In this document: positions 45,837-57,500 of the stretch, piece by piece
Numbering within the stretch: the first letter of the stretch is position 1
Layout: each line of letters begins with the position of its first letter
Origin: Pseudophaeomoniella oleicola
Taxonomy: Eukaryota > Ascomycota > Eurotiomycetes > Phaeomoniellales > Phaeomoniellaceae
Assembly: GCA_003868215.1 (NCBI GenBank)
Contig: QWDQ01000041.1
Location: 62,001 to 126,000 of the forward strand
Direction of reading: 5' to 3'
Length of the DNA: 64,000 nucleotides
Translations under genes and position numbers: made by a program
The notes under the pieces: model-generated
What the model was told of the DNA's origin: nothing
Database searches by the model: none
Seen by the model: only the letters and a program-made list of their open reading frames with translations

Positions 45837-47168
45837 ATGCCTTTGTCATCCTCTGCGAAGAACGGTAATCGCAGACTCAAGTCGCACCGAAAGTCTCGGC
45901 AGGGGTGCGGTAATTGCAAGCTTCGCAGTGTCAAAGTAGGTGGCTCCTAGCATTGTCCATCCCGTCAAATAAGATCTGTGCTCATCAATACACCGTATAC
46001 AGTGCGACGAGACCAAACCACAATGTAGAAGGTGATGAAGCATATGAAGGCGGCGTCTACCGTATCACTGTGCTGTATCTAACTCTTGACAAGATGCGTA
46101 AATTACGGAGTCTTTTGTGATTACGATCCGGGATGTAGTGCTCTTCAGCCTTCCATTAAAGGAATAGGCAACATCTCTATCCCAGAGGCCATCTCTTATT
46201 GGCCGAGCACGAACGAGGAACTGCTGAGCAGATTTCAAGTCAGAAGCGCTCCTACCATTAGTACCGGAAAGCTCACTCGGTTCTACCAGAACGATATCGT
46301 TCAGCTTGGCCACCGGGTCAGTACCTATGCATCCCCGAAGAGCTTGAAGCTAGTGGCACTAACGTCGAAGGACCAGGACCCATCTCTAATGCATGCAATA
46401 CTCGCGGTGACTTTGATGCATGACCGCTATTTATTTGCGCCTGCAACCACAAAGCTATCGCCTTCTGAGGCTTACCATTGGTACCGGGCTACTTGCTCTT
46501 TCAACCAGCGCCTGTCTGGCACTGTTCAGGCAGAAGAACACGCCCCTCTCCTGGCCATTGCGGCTCTTTTAGGGACATTGACATTTTCTCATATCGAAGC
46601 AACTGGTCCAGAGCAGGCGTGGCCGCTAAGACAGCCCTCGCCTTCAGACCTCTGCTGGCTGAAGATCGGTAGAGGGAAGGAGGAAGTCTGGAAAATCGCT
46701 AGTACTGGCTCTGTAGACCGTGCATTAGCTGCTTTGCACACGAATGATCTGCTTCCGAAATCATTGATGATGCCGAAGCTAGAAGTATACCCGCCTGAGT
46801 TCGTCAAGCTCTATGGTCTCAATGTTACGTCGAACTTGGGAAACAGCTATGAAGCGGCTGCAATTGGTTATACAATGGTATTTGCTAATGATGATCCGAT
46901 CACAACGATCCTGAGCTTCGTGTCGTTTATCGGTATGATGAGGCCAGCCTAAAAGCAGCTGTTGGAGCAGAAAGACCCGCGCGCCATGTTGCTGCTGGCA
47001 TTATGGTATGCGAAAATTCGTCTAATTGATGTCTGGAGCCTTCGGCGGCGATCCGTGCTTGAAGGCCAGTCTATCTGCTTGTACTTGGAGAGTTTCTGTC
47101 AGGACGACACCGACCTCCTGACACTCCTGCAATCCCCGAAGATAATCCTATACTCACAAGGTTTGTGA
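45837..47168 (+). pseudogene. Zn2Cys6 transcription factor interrupted by an in-frame stop
   Basis: Exon 1 (45837-45935), exon 2 (46003-46031) and exon 3 (from 46094) join into an intact fungal binuclear zinc cluster near residues 24-51: GCGNCKLRSVKCDETKPQC followed by RRCVNYGVFC, with six cysteines at standard spacing. The reading continues as a fungal-specific regulator (KLTRFYQNDIVQLG, LMHAILAVTLMHDRYL, WYRATCSFNQRLSG) to a TAA at 46950-46952. The same frame then runs on for 72 codons with family-like sequence (DPRAMLLLALWYAKI, LRRRSVLEGQSICLYLE) to a TGA at 47166-47168. No acceptable intron removes the TAA: the only nearby GT-AG pair is 26 nt and breaks the frame. It is therefore a young pseudogene, a truncated allele, or a sequencing error. 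The DNA-binding part is undamaged. Confidence 0.75.
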
Positions 47169-47583
47169 ATATCAGGAGCAGCTCGCCTTATGTATAATGA
47201 GATCTTGAGGATGCTGGTCTCTGCTATATATGATATATTGCCTGAATCGGATTGCTTTGCCGATATGGCATCTGTCGCTCCAGTGATGCGTATGTCTTTC
47301 CCAATGTTATACTAAGCCATCCCAATGGTGGTAGAAAACCCAGGACCATCAGCAAAAGTCTCATTTGGCCAAGTATGCGTAAAGCTATCAAGGGAATGGA
47401 AGGGAAGGTGGATCATGAATACTCCGCCAAGCTTCTCCACGATTTCATGGAGCTTACCCGAACTAAGGCATTGACGTTGCGATCATGACTTTTTGCCTAG
47501 TAGCTTAATTTTTGCTGGTACAACGGCACTTTGTCTACATCCAGCACCAACTTGAGACCACTGGCTTTGCTTGCGTTATCAGG
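47169..47583. other. Gap of 0.4 kb before prohibitin-2
   Basis: This should hold the prohibitin-2 promoter and whatever remains of the 3' end of the Zn2Cys6 gene. The open frame 47252-47488 is not recognisable as either. Confidence 0.4.
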
Positions 47584-48594
47584 ATGGATCCAAGGGAACA
47601 ATTTGAGCGGGTTCAGCGCCAGTTGGCAGCAAGAGCCCGTGGCATTGGTGGCGGCGGCGGTCCCGGAGGTCCTGCGGCAAAGTCGTTGTTCGCTTTTGGG
47701 GCTTTAATTGCAGGAGGCATCGCGGTTTCGAACTCTCTGTATAACGGTCAGTCATCCAAGCTTTTGGGGGGAGATTTAGCTGACGAGACACAGTCGATGG
47801 TGGTCACAGAGCCATCAAATATACGAGGATAGGAGGTGTTGGCAAGGAAATCTATAGTGAAGGTAAGCCAGATCATGTCCGCTTCGTCCAGCCGACTTTC
47901 TAATCTTTCCCAAGGCACACATCTCCGTATCCCCTGGTTTGAACAGCCAATCGATTATGATGTCCGCGCCAAACCAAGAAATGTCTCCTCCCTCACGGGT
48001 ACAAAGGATTTACAAATGGTCAACATTACTTGCCGTGTCCTCTCAAAGCCTCGGGTGGAAGCTCTTCCACAGATCTATCGAACGCTTGGGACTGATTACG
48101 ACGAGCGCGTATTGCCCTCCATTGTCAACGAGGTGCTCAAGAGCGTTGTTGCGCAGTTTAATGCTAGTCAACTTATTACACAGCGAGAGAACGTCGCAAG
48201 ATTAGTGAGAGACAACTTGTCAAGGAGAGCTGCGAGGTTCAACATTCTCCTCGATGATGTTTCTTTGACACATTTGGCGTTCTCGCCGGAATTCACTGCA
48301 GCTGTCGAGGCAAAACAAGTGGCACAGCAAGAAGCGCAAAGGGCGGCTTTCCTCGTGGACAAAGCCAGGCAGGAGAAGCAAGCTATGGTCGTTAGAGCAC
48401 AGGGTGAGGCCAGGTCCGCAGAACTCATCGGTGACGCTATCAAGAAGAGCAGGAGTTACGTTGAGCTCAGGCAGATCGAAAATGCCAGAGTTATTGCGCA
48501 AACTCTCCAGGAATCTGGCGGCAAGAACAAGCTCTACCTCGATGCGCAAGGCCTTGGTCTGAATGTTACCGGAGGCGAGAGCGAGGGCAAATGA
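47584..48594 (+). CDS. PHB2: Prohibitin-2
   Basis: Subunit of the ring-shaped prohibitin complex of the mitochondrial inner membrane, which chaperones respiratory proteins and controls m-AAA protease. Three exons (47584-47746, 47794-47862, 47915-48594) give 303 residues. The N-terminus has a glycine-rich stretch and then a membrane segment (SLFAFGALIAGGIAVSNSLY, about 35-54). The SPFH domain follows: VDGGHRAIKYTRIGGV, EGTHLRIPWFEQPIDYDVRA, LPSIVNEVLKSVVAQFNASQ and ITQRENVARLVRDNL. The C-terminal coiled coil carries EAKQVAQQEAQRAAFLVDKA. The FE/IDYD pattern and length identify Phb2 rather than Phb1. Both introns are about 50 nt with good signals. Confidence 0.96.
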
Positions 48595-49288
48595 TTCGCT
48601 GATGGGTCTCTTGGGTTGTGCTTTTCGTAGGCATTTGCGGATGGGTGTTATCCGTGGAGCACAAAGGTCTGTTTCACAGAGGCTGTCTAAATAGCAATAT
48701 GAACTCATCTCACGCATACTGATCATCGCCTCTCCATTTTCCATGGCCATCTGTCTATAGTGTTGCATTGCGTACTGCTAGGCACTAGGGTGTGCTACTA
48801 TTGGCCTGCGCGTTGGATTAGGCGATACAGGTGTGTGCGTGGCATATAGCCAATTGTACTACTATTCTTCCATGCGAAATGACCACCTGCAACAACCTGA
48901 CTGATTTTATTCCCGCCGCATACCTATCACTCCACATACGGCCAAGCTGCAGCCAACAGTTCAGAAGCTCCTAGCAAATTGCATTTAGCCATTTGTCAGC
49001 GACATGGATATCAACGGCGTAGAATGGCATAGTGTCCAACGTTCCAACAGTCTCTTTTGGTGTGCTCCAACACATACGCTTGGAAGCGACAGCGCTACCA
49101 CTTGAAGCGTAGACGGCCAGTATTTGTCAGCTTTGCTGGCCAAAGGACATGTAGCTGCTATATAGAGCCGGCAGGAAACCCATGCATGGGGCAGTGTTTC
49201 TATCCTAGTGAATGCTTTCCTTTATTGGCTGGTCACACCTCACGTATTGGACTCTGACAGCCAGCCGCCGTTGAAACTACTCATAAGC
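48595..49288. other. Tandem gap of 0.7 kb
   Basis: Prohibitin-2 3' leader and the promoter of the NTF2-like gene. No other feature is recognisable. Confidence 0.45.
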
Positions 49289-49774
49289 ATGAGCATCCCG
49301 CAATTGACCATTGAGGAGGTCACATCCTGGCTCGAAGGGGTATGCCCATACTCCTCCCAACTCCTATAACTCGGAAAATTTGAACACCTGATACTGATTG
49401 TTTGGAAGTTCCATGAAGCCTCAGCAACGCTTGACGCCAACTATTGGCTTTCAAATTACTTCGCATCAGACGTGATACTTCGATACGCCAATATGCCACC
49501 GATTGAGGGCTACGACGCTGTCTTGGGGTACTTCAAAGCCATATTCCCATCTCTTGCGAAGATGAAACATATCATTGAGTCCGTGGACTACATTGCACCT
49601 ACGGTATATCAACGTGCAAACATTGAATACCTCGTCAAGGGTGACGAGGACGATGGTCAGGGAATCCATGTTCGCGGTATGCTGGCAGGGGACCTTGTGA
49701 AGGTCGATGGAGCTATCAAAATCAAGACATTGGATGTCTATTTAGATCCCTCGGAGCTATTAACGAGGATGTAA
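49289..49774 (+). CDS. Small NTF2-like (SnoaL-type) protein
   Basis: Two exons (49289-49339 and 49409-49774) give 138 residues. The intron has a GTATGC donor, a TACTGATT branch region and an AAG acceptor, and joining restores a helix start (EEVTSWLEGFHEASATLDAN). The pattern fits the NTF2-like cone fold: two N-terminal helices, then YFASDVILRYANMPPIEGYD (the strand and return loop typical of SnoaL-type proteins), a helix (VLGYFKAIFPSLAKMKH), and strands ending in an acidic C-terminus. Fungal members often act as small isomerases or cyclases, or have no known role; nothing here fixes a reaction. Its neighbours are unrelated housekeeping genes and a secreted protein. Family assignment is moderate, gene existence fairly sure. 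Confidence 0.7.
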
Positions 49775-51333
49775 GATGCTTCAGACTCTTCGGAATAGGA
49801 CCTCCGATGTCTGACAAATCCCGTGGGTGCCTACGCCTTCACTTCGGATCTTAGTGATAGTCACTCGGGCTTTGTGAATCCATACAGATGTTCCTGGTTA
49901 ATGAACGTCCAATCTGGCGTCTGGTATATTTGGCCCTACTGTCGTCTTCCAAAGCCTACGGACGACGAAGGGACCAACCGCATCTCACCTAGATCGTCTC
50001 TCCAGCTAGATTATACGAATACTAGATGCTGTATACGTCGTGAACATTGATCATGCTCCAAATAGACTCAAATCCGTATCTAGGATGGCTATGCGGTCAA
50101 TACATATCGCATTAGGCACATCGAGTAACCTGACGCTGAAAAGCTTTGGTTTCCGGGCAGGCTCACGGATCAGTCATGTCTCTTACATCCGAATGCCAGC
50201 GCCAAAGTGGCCTCTTGGGTGATTCAGCTTGGAACTGATCATCATCTCCCTGGGATGGTCTTGATCTAGATCCGTGTCTTGGAAACTAATGAAATCTTGC
50301 GGTGTCGCAGCATAACGATAAAGGCGCATTGGGGGTTCTTATTATTGCTACCTGATGATACACGCGAATGATGGACACTTAGAAGCCGAATCGTACCTTA
50401 GATCGCCTCTGAAAAGTAAATCATGTTCTCAGAGGAGATGCCGTTTGAAGACTTCAAGCATATACGGAGTTCATAATAGTTCGTCTAAACGTGGATTTTA
50501 TGGGATCGGTGTCTTTGATCATCTTAGCGGTTGAAAGATTGCCTTAGCGCACGGAAATATGGGACGTGAAACCAGAAGTGATCGTGCTGAGACGTGGCTC
50601 TAACACTGCAAACTATGATCTGTTGAGCGGAGAACACCACAATCTATCACCGGGTATCTTTTCTGGCCTCAACAGTATGTCGTTTTGGCTCATATGGACT
50701 GTGATACTTCCGAGACCTATGGACGAGCCGTACAATGCACAATGCAGGCAGCTTCTGGGCCGCAGCCTCGTGGTTCCGGGAGTATACACATCTGCATCCT
50801 GCCCCGGCGTACTGCTAGACGGCAAGCTTCATCTGGGGCTCGGATCTTGATCTCCCAGATTACATCGGACCCCACGACTAACCGCCCGAGACCTGTGATC
50901 GCTAGGTCGCATGAACACAAGCACGGATCGGTCATAACCCGCCCGCAATTCTTACCAAGTGTGAATCTCGTTGCTCGCCGGCTAGTCGATCATCAAGGAG
51001 ATGCCAAGGCGTTACAAAATCTTTGGCTGCCGCACCCCAGACCTAAGTTATACCTCGAATGGCAACTGATACGACCTGTAATGGAATTGCGACTGACCGG
51101 CGAGACTTGCCAAGCTTGATGAGGCAGTCCTTATAGATATGTCTGCTCGCCTGCATCATGATGTGAATTTGAGAAGCTGTCGAGGTCGCTGTCAACATTG
51201 CCCGCTGCTTATCACCACCCGCTGGTAGGGCTTTCACTCTTTATATTTACTTCTCTAGCAAGCAGCGCTTGTGTTTCTTCGTTATCCGATATATCTTCGT
51301 TTCCTCACGATCTTTTCTCATATAATCATAATC
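49775..51333. other. Gap of 1.6 kb, possibly with eroded coding sequence
   Basis: No intact gene. Between about 50560 and 51120 several overlapping open frames on the same strand look as though they could descend from one old gene, but none shows a family signature I can defend. The final 100 bases are pyrimidine-rich and form the promoter of the ferritin-like gene. Confidence 0.35.
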
Positions 51334-52328
51334 ATGAAGTTACAGAATTTTGCGCTGGCCGCCGCCATATCGTGCGTTTCTTCAGCAGCTCCGCTCAACG
51401 CAGACCAGCCGACGAAACGACAAGCAGCTGTCACAGATACTGATGTTCTTCAGTTCGCCCTCACCGTAAGTCCGATTGGCATATAATCGTGGGATCCTGC
51501 TGACTTATAAAGCTGGAACATCTGGAAAACACCTTCTACAAACAAGCACTCGCCAAATTCGGTCAGCAAGACTTCGTAAATGCTGGCTTTTCAGCAGCAA
51601 CCTTCGACAATGTGAAATTCATTGCGCACGACGAGGAGGCCCACGTTGTCTTTCTTACAGGCGCTATATCTACAGCTGGAGCGACTCCAGTGCAAGCATG
51701 CACTTACAATTTCGGCAACGCTCTAGATAGCGTTCAATCCTTCGTAGGCTTGAGCAGCGTCCTCGAGGGTATCGGAGTATCAGCATACCTCGGTGGAGCA
51801 CCGGCCATCACCTCGAAAGACATTCTTGCAGTAGCTGCCGCAGTTCTCGTTTCGGAGGGCTTGCATCAAGGTGTCCAGAGACAGGCGCTTGGTGAAACTG
51901 CATCTGCCAATATCGCCGGCACTGCAATAGACCCTAATGGGATATTCACCTTAGCATCAACGTTCATAACGTCGTGTCCCGCCTCCAACGCCGCATTGCC
52001 TTTTACTGCTTTCCCTGAACTGAATGCCGTGACTGCACAGCCTAACGCTCCCAACGCCACACAAATGTTCAGTGTTAGTGGCTCGGTCCCTAATCCAGTC
52101 TTCGTCACTTTCGTGAGCGGACTAGACACAACGAGTGTGCAAGGGACAAATGTCAACGGAATGGTCTCCGCAGCTGTTCCAGCAACATCGGAAGGACAGA
52201 CGTACGCCTTTATCACGAATACCGCCGTTACTGGCACTTTGCAGGATTCGCAGGTCTTGTTCGGACCAGCAGTCTTGGAGATTACGCCAGGGGCACCAAC
52301 AATCGATAATGCCATATTGAAGTTATAG
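51334..52328 (+). CDS. Secreted ferritin-like domain protein (Rds1/PCC13-62 type)
   Basis: Two exons (51334-51465, 51513-52328) in phase 0 across a 47-nt intron give 315 residues. The N-terminus is a signal peptide (about 1-19, KLQNFALAAAISCVSSAAP) followed by a likely propeptide ending KR. Residues 37-185 form a ferritin-like helical bundle: VLQFALTLEHLENTFYKQAL, KFIAHDEEAHVVFL, SFVGLSSVLEGIGVSAYLGG and VAAAVLVSEGLHQGVQR. The paired glutamates and histidine in the second and last helices match the fungal stress-induced Rds1 and plant desiccation PCC13-62 family. The C-terminal third is strand-rich and serine- and threonine-rich. It is expected in the cell wall or medium; its function is unknown beyond the association of relatives with starvation and sporulation. 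The start at 51334 was chosen because it gives a clean signal peptide. Confidence 0.87.
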
Positions 52329-54539
52329 ACCTGAGAGATGCGTGAGACTGTCAATAGGAATCTTCTCAAAGAAGGTGACAAGAGCCCTCGGTACGATACG
52401 TACTTACTCAGACGGACTACGCCCAGGATGAACGACAAACCAATGCGTAAGAACCTTGCCAATGGAAAAGTAGCATGTTTGATAGATAGATACCTCAATT
52501 CGATTGCCGTTTTGCCCTGTTCCAACTTTGATCAACTTCTTAAATATCCGATAGTAAAACTAACAGTGCTCTAACATGTCGGTCCAAAACAGATGGTATA
52601 TGACGCAAGAGAGTCTATCAAGCAATACATTGTGACAAGTCATCATAATGCGCAGATTTGCGAACAGGGTACTAATCGGCACGCTGTGCATCGTGCTCCG
52701 TGAAAATTATTGCTCTTGAGATCAAGAGTATTCGACCCCAGATCCCGTTCAGTACACGCGCTCTATGAGATTGCGCTCATGATAAAGATTCCCAAATGAC
52801 CAACAAAATCAGCGGGTGGCAATATTCATCGACACAACTCCTAGAGGCGAAGAATATAGACTGTATCGATGCTTTGACTCCCTACCTAAATATTAGGTAG
52901 TAGCTGCGATCTGCCTTTGGCCATCTCGTGTCCGCGAATTGCTTGCCATCACCATCGATGGCCAAGCTCTTATTGACCCTCCACATTATAATCACGGCTG
53001 GGCTCGAACTAAAGAGTCAGGTAAGTTCTCTCCTCTCATGATCCCACTATTGCTCGCTCCTTGGTGCACCGTTCGTACGGCTGGGGTGGGGCATCCCCGC
53101 AACCAATATTGCAGCTGCCGTGTGCTCACCCCGTTCTAATCCAACGTCACTTCATTCGTGCTTCAGCTTCGATCAGTAGTTCGTCGATTTCAACGTTCGT
53201 TTTTGGTCTCGGAATGGAGGGCGAAGTTGATGGCGGCGTTACCGATGGCGGAAGCGAAGATGCTGAACGATATATCCTGCAAAGCATCCATAACAGGATC
53301 TCAAGAATGAAGGTCGCTGCTGAGGCTGTGGGGTTCAGTATCTATTACCCACTGACTATACCACGGTAAGATGCGACCTCTTGGCTTCATTGAGAAGGAG
53401 CCCCCTACGGCTCTGGTAACTGTTATCCTTGGCTCTAATGTGCTGAACCTGCTACCCTTGACCGTTCCTCATGGAATTGGTCAAGTCTTCTCGGATCGTC
53501 CAAGCATCCAGATTCCAGCAAGTCATATAAACCAAGGCCGCCCTGGGACCATACATCATGAATTCCAACTGGACACGGAAGGTTGTGCTGCGTCAGCCAG
53601 CCAGTGGTTTGATCTGTTGGGACAAGCTACCTTGCGCTCTATTATTTTGACGGCCGCCAAGACAGCTGTGTGATGGAGGGAGCATATGCACCCGGCCCTG
53701 ATCCCTTTCCAGTTTCATCATGTTTTCTTTTCTTTGGTCTTTGTCGAGCAGGTCTATCCTGTGTGGATTTTGTGTTGATTGCATGAAAGCGAGTGTCAAA
53801 GGAGAACATATATGCCAAGTACCTTGTGTTGACTGCCTTCACTATATCGATGGCCCCTGGAAGAATGCTTGCACTTTGAGGCTGGGAGGAAGACCGTCTG
53901 TGGTCCTAGCGTTATTCTCTTGAGAAAGAGCTGTTTGACGGTATGGCATTCGAGCATGCCTCCGCCTCTCGTTCTTTCATGAGACACTCTAAGCCCTGTC
54001 CTTACTGTGTCATCGTGCTTTGTGTGGGAGCAATCCTGTCCGCACTCTTGAGCACATGTCCCATGGTCAGTTGAAAGGGTGGTCTGAAGCGCTCGGATGC
54101 TTCCCGAAGTTCATTATACAGCAGTTTCATGGACCATGCGTGTGTCCTGGACCTTGTTCTCATTGACACGATGAAGCGAGATGGAGATGGAGATGGAAAG
54201 TTACAAACAGCCATCCTATTACTTTCGTGCCTACCCTCTCAGCTTTAAATATGGTCGTGGACCCGCGGGTCACCGTTATGGATGTAGCTAGCACCGTTAC
54301 CCCCAGACCCAGCAATCGTTGTTGTCGTTTTGCACAATTTCCCCTCGTTCCCCTCGTTCTCCTCGTTTCTGGATATCTTCAATTCCACTTTCCTGCACCC
54401 TCCGTCTCTCATTGTATCTTGCAACACCATCTCCATACCTTTCTTTACTACCATAGCGATTGTCCGTGCCAAAAAGCCCCCATCCTTCTTGAGTCATTGA
54501 TCATCCCCTGAAGCGAGACTTTCTACCATTACTACAGCT
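52329..54539. other. Gap of 2.2 kb before the DNA methyltransferase gene
   Basis: No recognisable gene. Two adjoining plus-strand open frames (53061-53369 and 53371-53673, about 100 codons each) are the largest and could be one small unrecognised gene, but they show no domain. The last 300 bases are pyrimidine-rich and hold a 9-bp tandem repeat upstream of the methyltransferase start. Confidence 0.4.
54341..54367 (+). repeat. Three tandem 9-bp units (CCCCTCGTT) in the methyltransferase promoter
   Basis: Two exact copies of CCCCTCGTT are followed by a third with one mismatch (CTCCTCGTT). The array ends about 170 bp before the ATG at 54540. Confidence 0.6.
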
Positions 54540-57500
54540 ATGTCGAGCTCTTCCCAGCAAGAGGCTGAACTGCGCACCTCAGTTGGTGATGATGAGGCCT
54601 CAATCCAGTCTCCAGCAGAGGGAACATCTGACAGCAATTTTGACTTAGTATCTGATACATCCGACGAGCATGATTCTGTCATAGCTGAGGATGATGTCGA
54701 CCTCCTTTCCGAGTCCTCTTCAAACTCAGAGCAGCTACCAAAGGACTATGTTGCAGAGGCGGTCGATTCTCAGCTATGGTCTACAAATTGTTGCACCTCA
54801 AACCTTACAGATCGCTTGCTCACATTTACAGCCAATTTGCAAGTAGAAGCTGACGAGGAGAAATGGATAACCTCGCTCGCCGAGTCTGAGGATTTTCCAG
54901 ATCCTCCGAAGGCTGATACTAGGCCAAGTCCTCCAGCGTTGAGACGCATGCTGAACACGCTGCTGCCTCCAATGTCAAATACTGATGACATATTCGAGGA
55001 CATTGCTGCTAAGGCTATGGAAAACGATCGATCCGGATATGGGGCTCCTCTATTTACATTTGTCGAGCAGATCAAGCATCGCAAATTGCGCGTTGCAACC
55101 TTTTGTTCTGGCACTGAGAGTCCTATCTTGGCTTTGAATATGATCAAAACAGGTACTTTGTCATGAACAGTTCTTTGTAAGACACTACTAACCTGGAATA
55201 GCTCTTCAACAACTTGGACATGAATCCTTTGACTTTGATCATATCTTTAGTTGTGAAATCGAACCGTTCAAGCAGTCGTATATCGAGCGTAACTTCAATC
55301 CGCCTATTCTGTTTCGTGATGCTACAGACTTCTCGAAGAATACAGGCAAAGCGTAAGTAGAGCCTCGTTCTTGGTCATCAAGCCTACTAACATTTAGCCT
55401 AGTACATCAATCTACAATGCAGAACACCAGATTCCTGAGAACGTCGACATTGTGATTGCCGGTTTCTCCTGCAAGGACTTCTCTAATCTCAACAACAAGA
55501 AGAAGACCTTCGCTGACCTTGGAGAGTCCGGACAGACCTATTTTGGTATCAGAGATTACTGTGAGAAGTATCGCCCCTCTATTGTCGTCCTGGAGAACAT
55601 TCAAAACTGCGATTGGATAAATGCTAAGCGCGGTTTTCGGGACATTGGTTATTTCACTGACCACGTCCTGGTGGACTCGAAGGATTACTACTTACCCCAG
55701 ACACGTAATCGAGGCTACATGGTGGCGTTCGATGCACAGCACCCTTGGTTCTCTCCCACTACTAGTGGAGAGGAGAAGTCAGACCCTGATGGTTCAGACG
55801 CTGTTGTAGACCCAATGGCGGCTGCAGACCCAGACGAGGACGTTACAGAGGCTCTCAAGTCTCGGGACAAAGAGAAGGGGGAAAGTTTGACAGATCATTG
55901 GAAGGAGATGGTGGAAAATACATTTGTTCGATCTGCAAGTTCACCCTACAACAATTTCCTTTTGCAAGATGACGATCCAACGCTCCTTGCAGTCAAACAA
56001 CGATTATCTCACGATGCTTCATTGGCCAAAGGTCCACGCATGGTCGATTGGATCGCAAGCCGAGGTCGTCATCAAGCCCTGAGAGTTGAGTTACAGCTTG
56101 GTTTCAAACGCCCCGTCACTCTATGGCAAAATAATGGATCCTCGAAGGTAATGGATCACATATGGTCTGCTTGGGCGAAAAGACAGCCTCAGAGAATTCT
56201 GGATAATGTGGACATCTCGTTCCTTCGCAAGGCGGAAACAGAAGACATGGACAATAATTACAAGGCGTAAGTGTCCTCAACGAATTGGCAGAACACGCTT
56301 TCTAACGTGTGCAACAGGCGTGTACTCGAGTTATCGCAGAATGTTGATCGAGAGATTGATCGTCGTCCTGCTGGCATCGTACCTTGCGTCCTCCCCAGCG
56401 GTCAGCCGTATGTCACCACGCGAGGAGGGATGATTACGGGCCGTGAATCTCTTGCTCTCCAAGGCCTCCCAGTCGATAGAATGATCCTTACGCGAGAGAC
56501 AAATACTGAACTACAAGACTTGGCCGGCAATGCAATGACTTCAACAGTGGTCGGTGTTGCTACCCTGAGCGCTCTCATGGTGGGATCTCGCCTCCTAGCA
56601 GCTGGATCAGGCTTCGGAAAAGATCAAGATATATCAATGCGTGACAGTTCATCTCCCGCAGATCGCAATGAGTGCCAACATTTTGAAATGATTGAGGCGA
56701 ATCTCAAACTGCGCTGGACCACCCTATCGAACTCAGAGATTGAGAATCTTGGGCGACAAGGTGCTCGTAGTATACAGCTATGCTCTTGCGAAGGCCAGAA
56801 CCTTGTCAAGACTGATCGTCAATTCTTCCTTTGCCGAGACTGTGGTGACATTCGATGTCGCGCTTGCAAGGGCAATCCACCTCATAACTACGTCCAATTA
56901 CCAAAATTCACGAGAATGCAACCTTTTGCTTTCGAGGAGGAATTGAGGGCACAATTACCAGCAGTTATCAGACTTTCTGGCTTGAGTGCGGACGATCTTC
57001 GTATTGGTTCCTGGTTTTTCAACGGTGTAAGACCGGAGTCTGAGAAGCCAATTACCCCAGATGGTCCAAGTCGATCTAAGCAGGCAGCTCTGGCGAACAT
57101 TGAGAAAGAATGGGCTAATTTGCCGCTAGAAGCCGCGTATCGCAACTATCTCAAAGTCAACCAGGAGATGGTTTTGCTGAATATTGTTAGAAGCCACGTC
57201 TGGACCGTTACTTACGAGAACACATCATGCCGACTGCAGCTCGTCATCACTCCTCAGCTACCAATGGATCATGAATCGGCGTTTACGGGATTGCCACAGA
57301 CTTCTCGATTCGAATGGCTGCTTTTCATAAAACCACATCGTAAGGAGCCGATCGGAAGCAATATCTTCAAGATCTTGGTGTCTCCTGTTGCTCGGCTGGT
57401 TCCAAGTGTCGGACTTTTGGTTGGAGACTGGCAAGTCCGAGTACCTGAAGAATTCACTATCAATATGAGCATCGTAGGATCTGGTGATCTTCTCCCGAGT

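Noticed and set aside
46962-47168. A separate short gene after the Zn2Cys6 frame
   Set aside because: It is in the same frame as the regulator, separated only by one TAA, and reads like the rest of that family, so it is treated as part of the interrupted gene.
50560-51120. Possible eroded glycoside hydrolase, suggested by QYVVLAHMDCDTSETYGRA
   Set aside because: The resemblance to a GH43-like strand block is short and the neighbouring sequence gives no second motif. A profile search would be needed, so it is not listed as a gene.
53061-53673. Two adjoining frames of about 100 codons each
   Set aside because: No domain, no clear intron between them, and composition like the surrounding gap.
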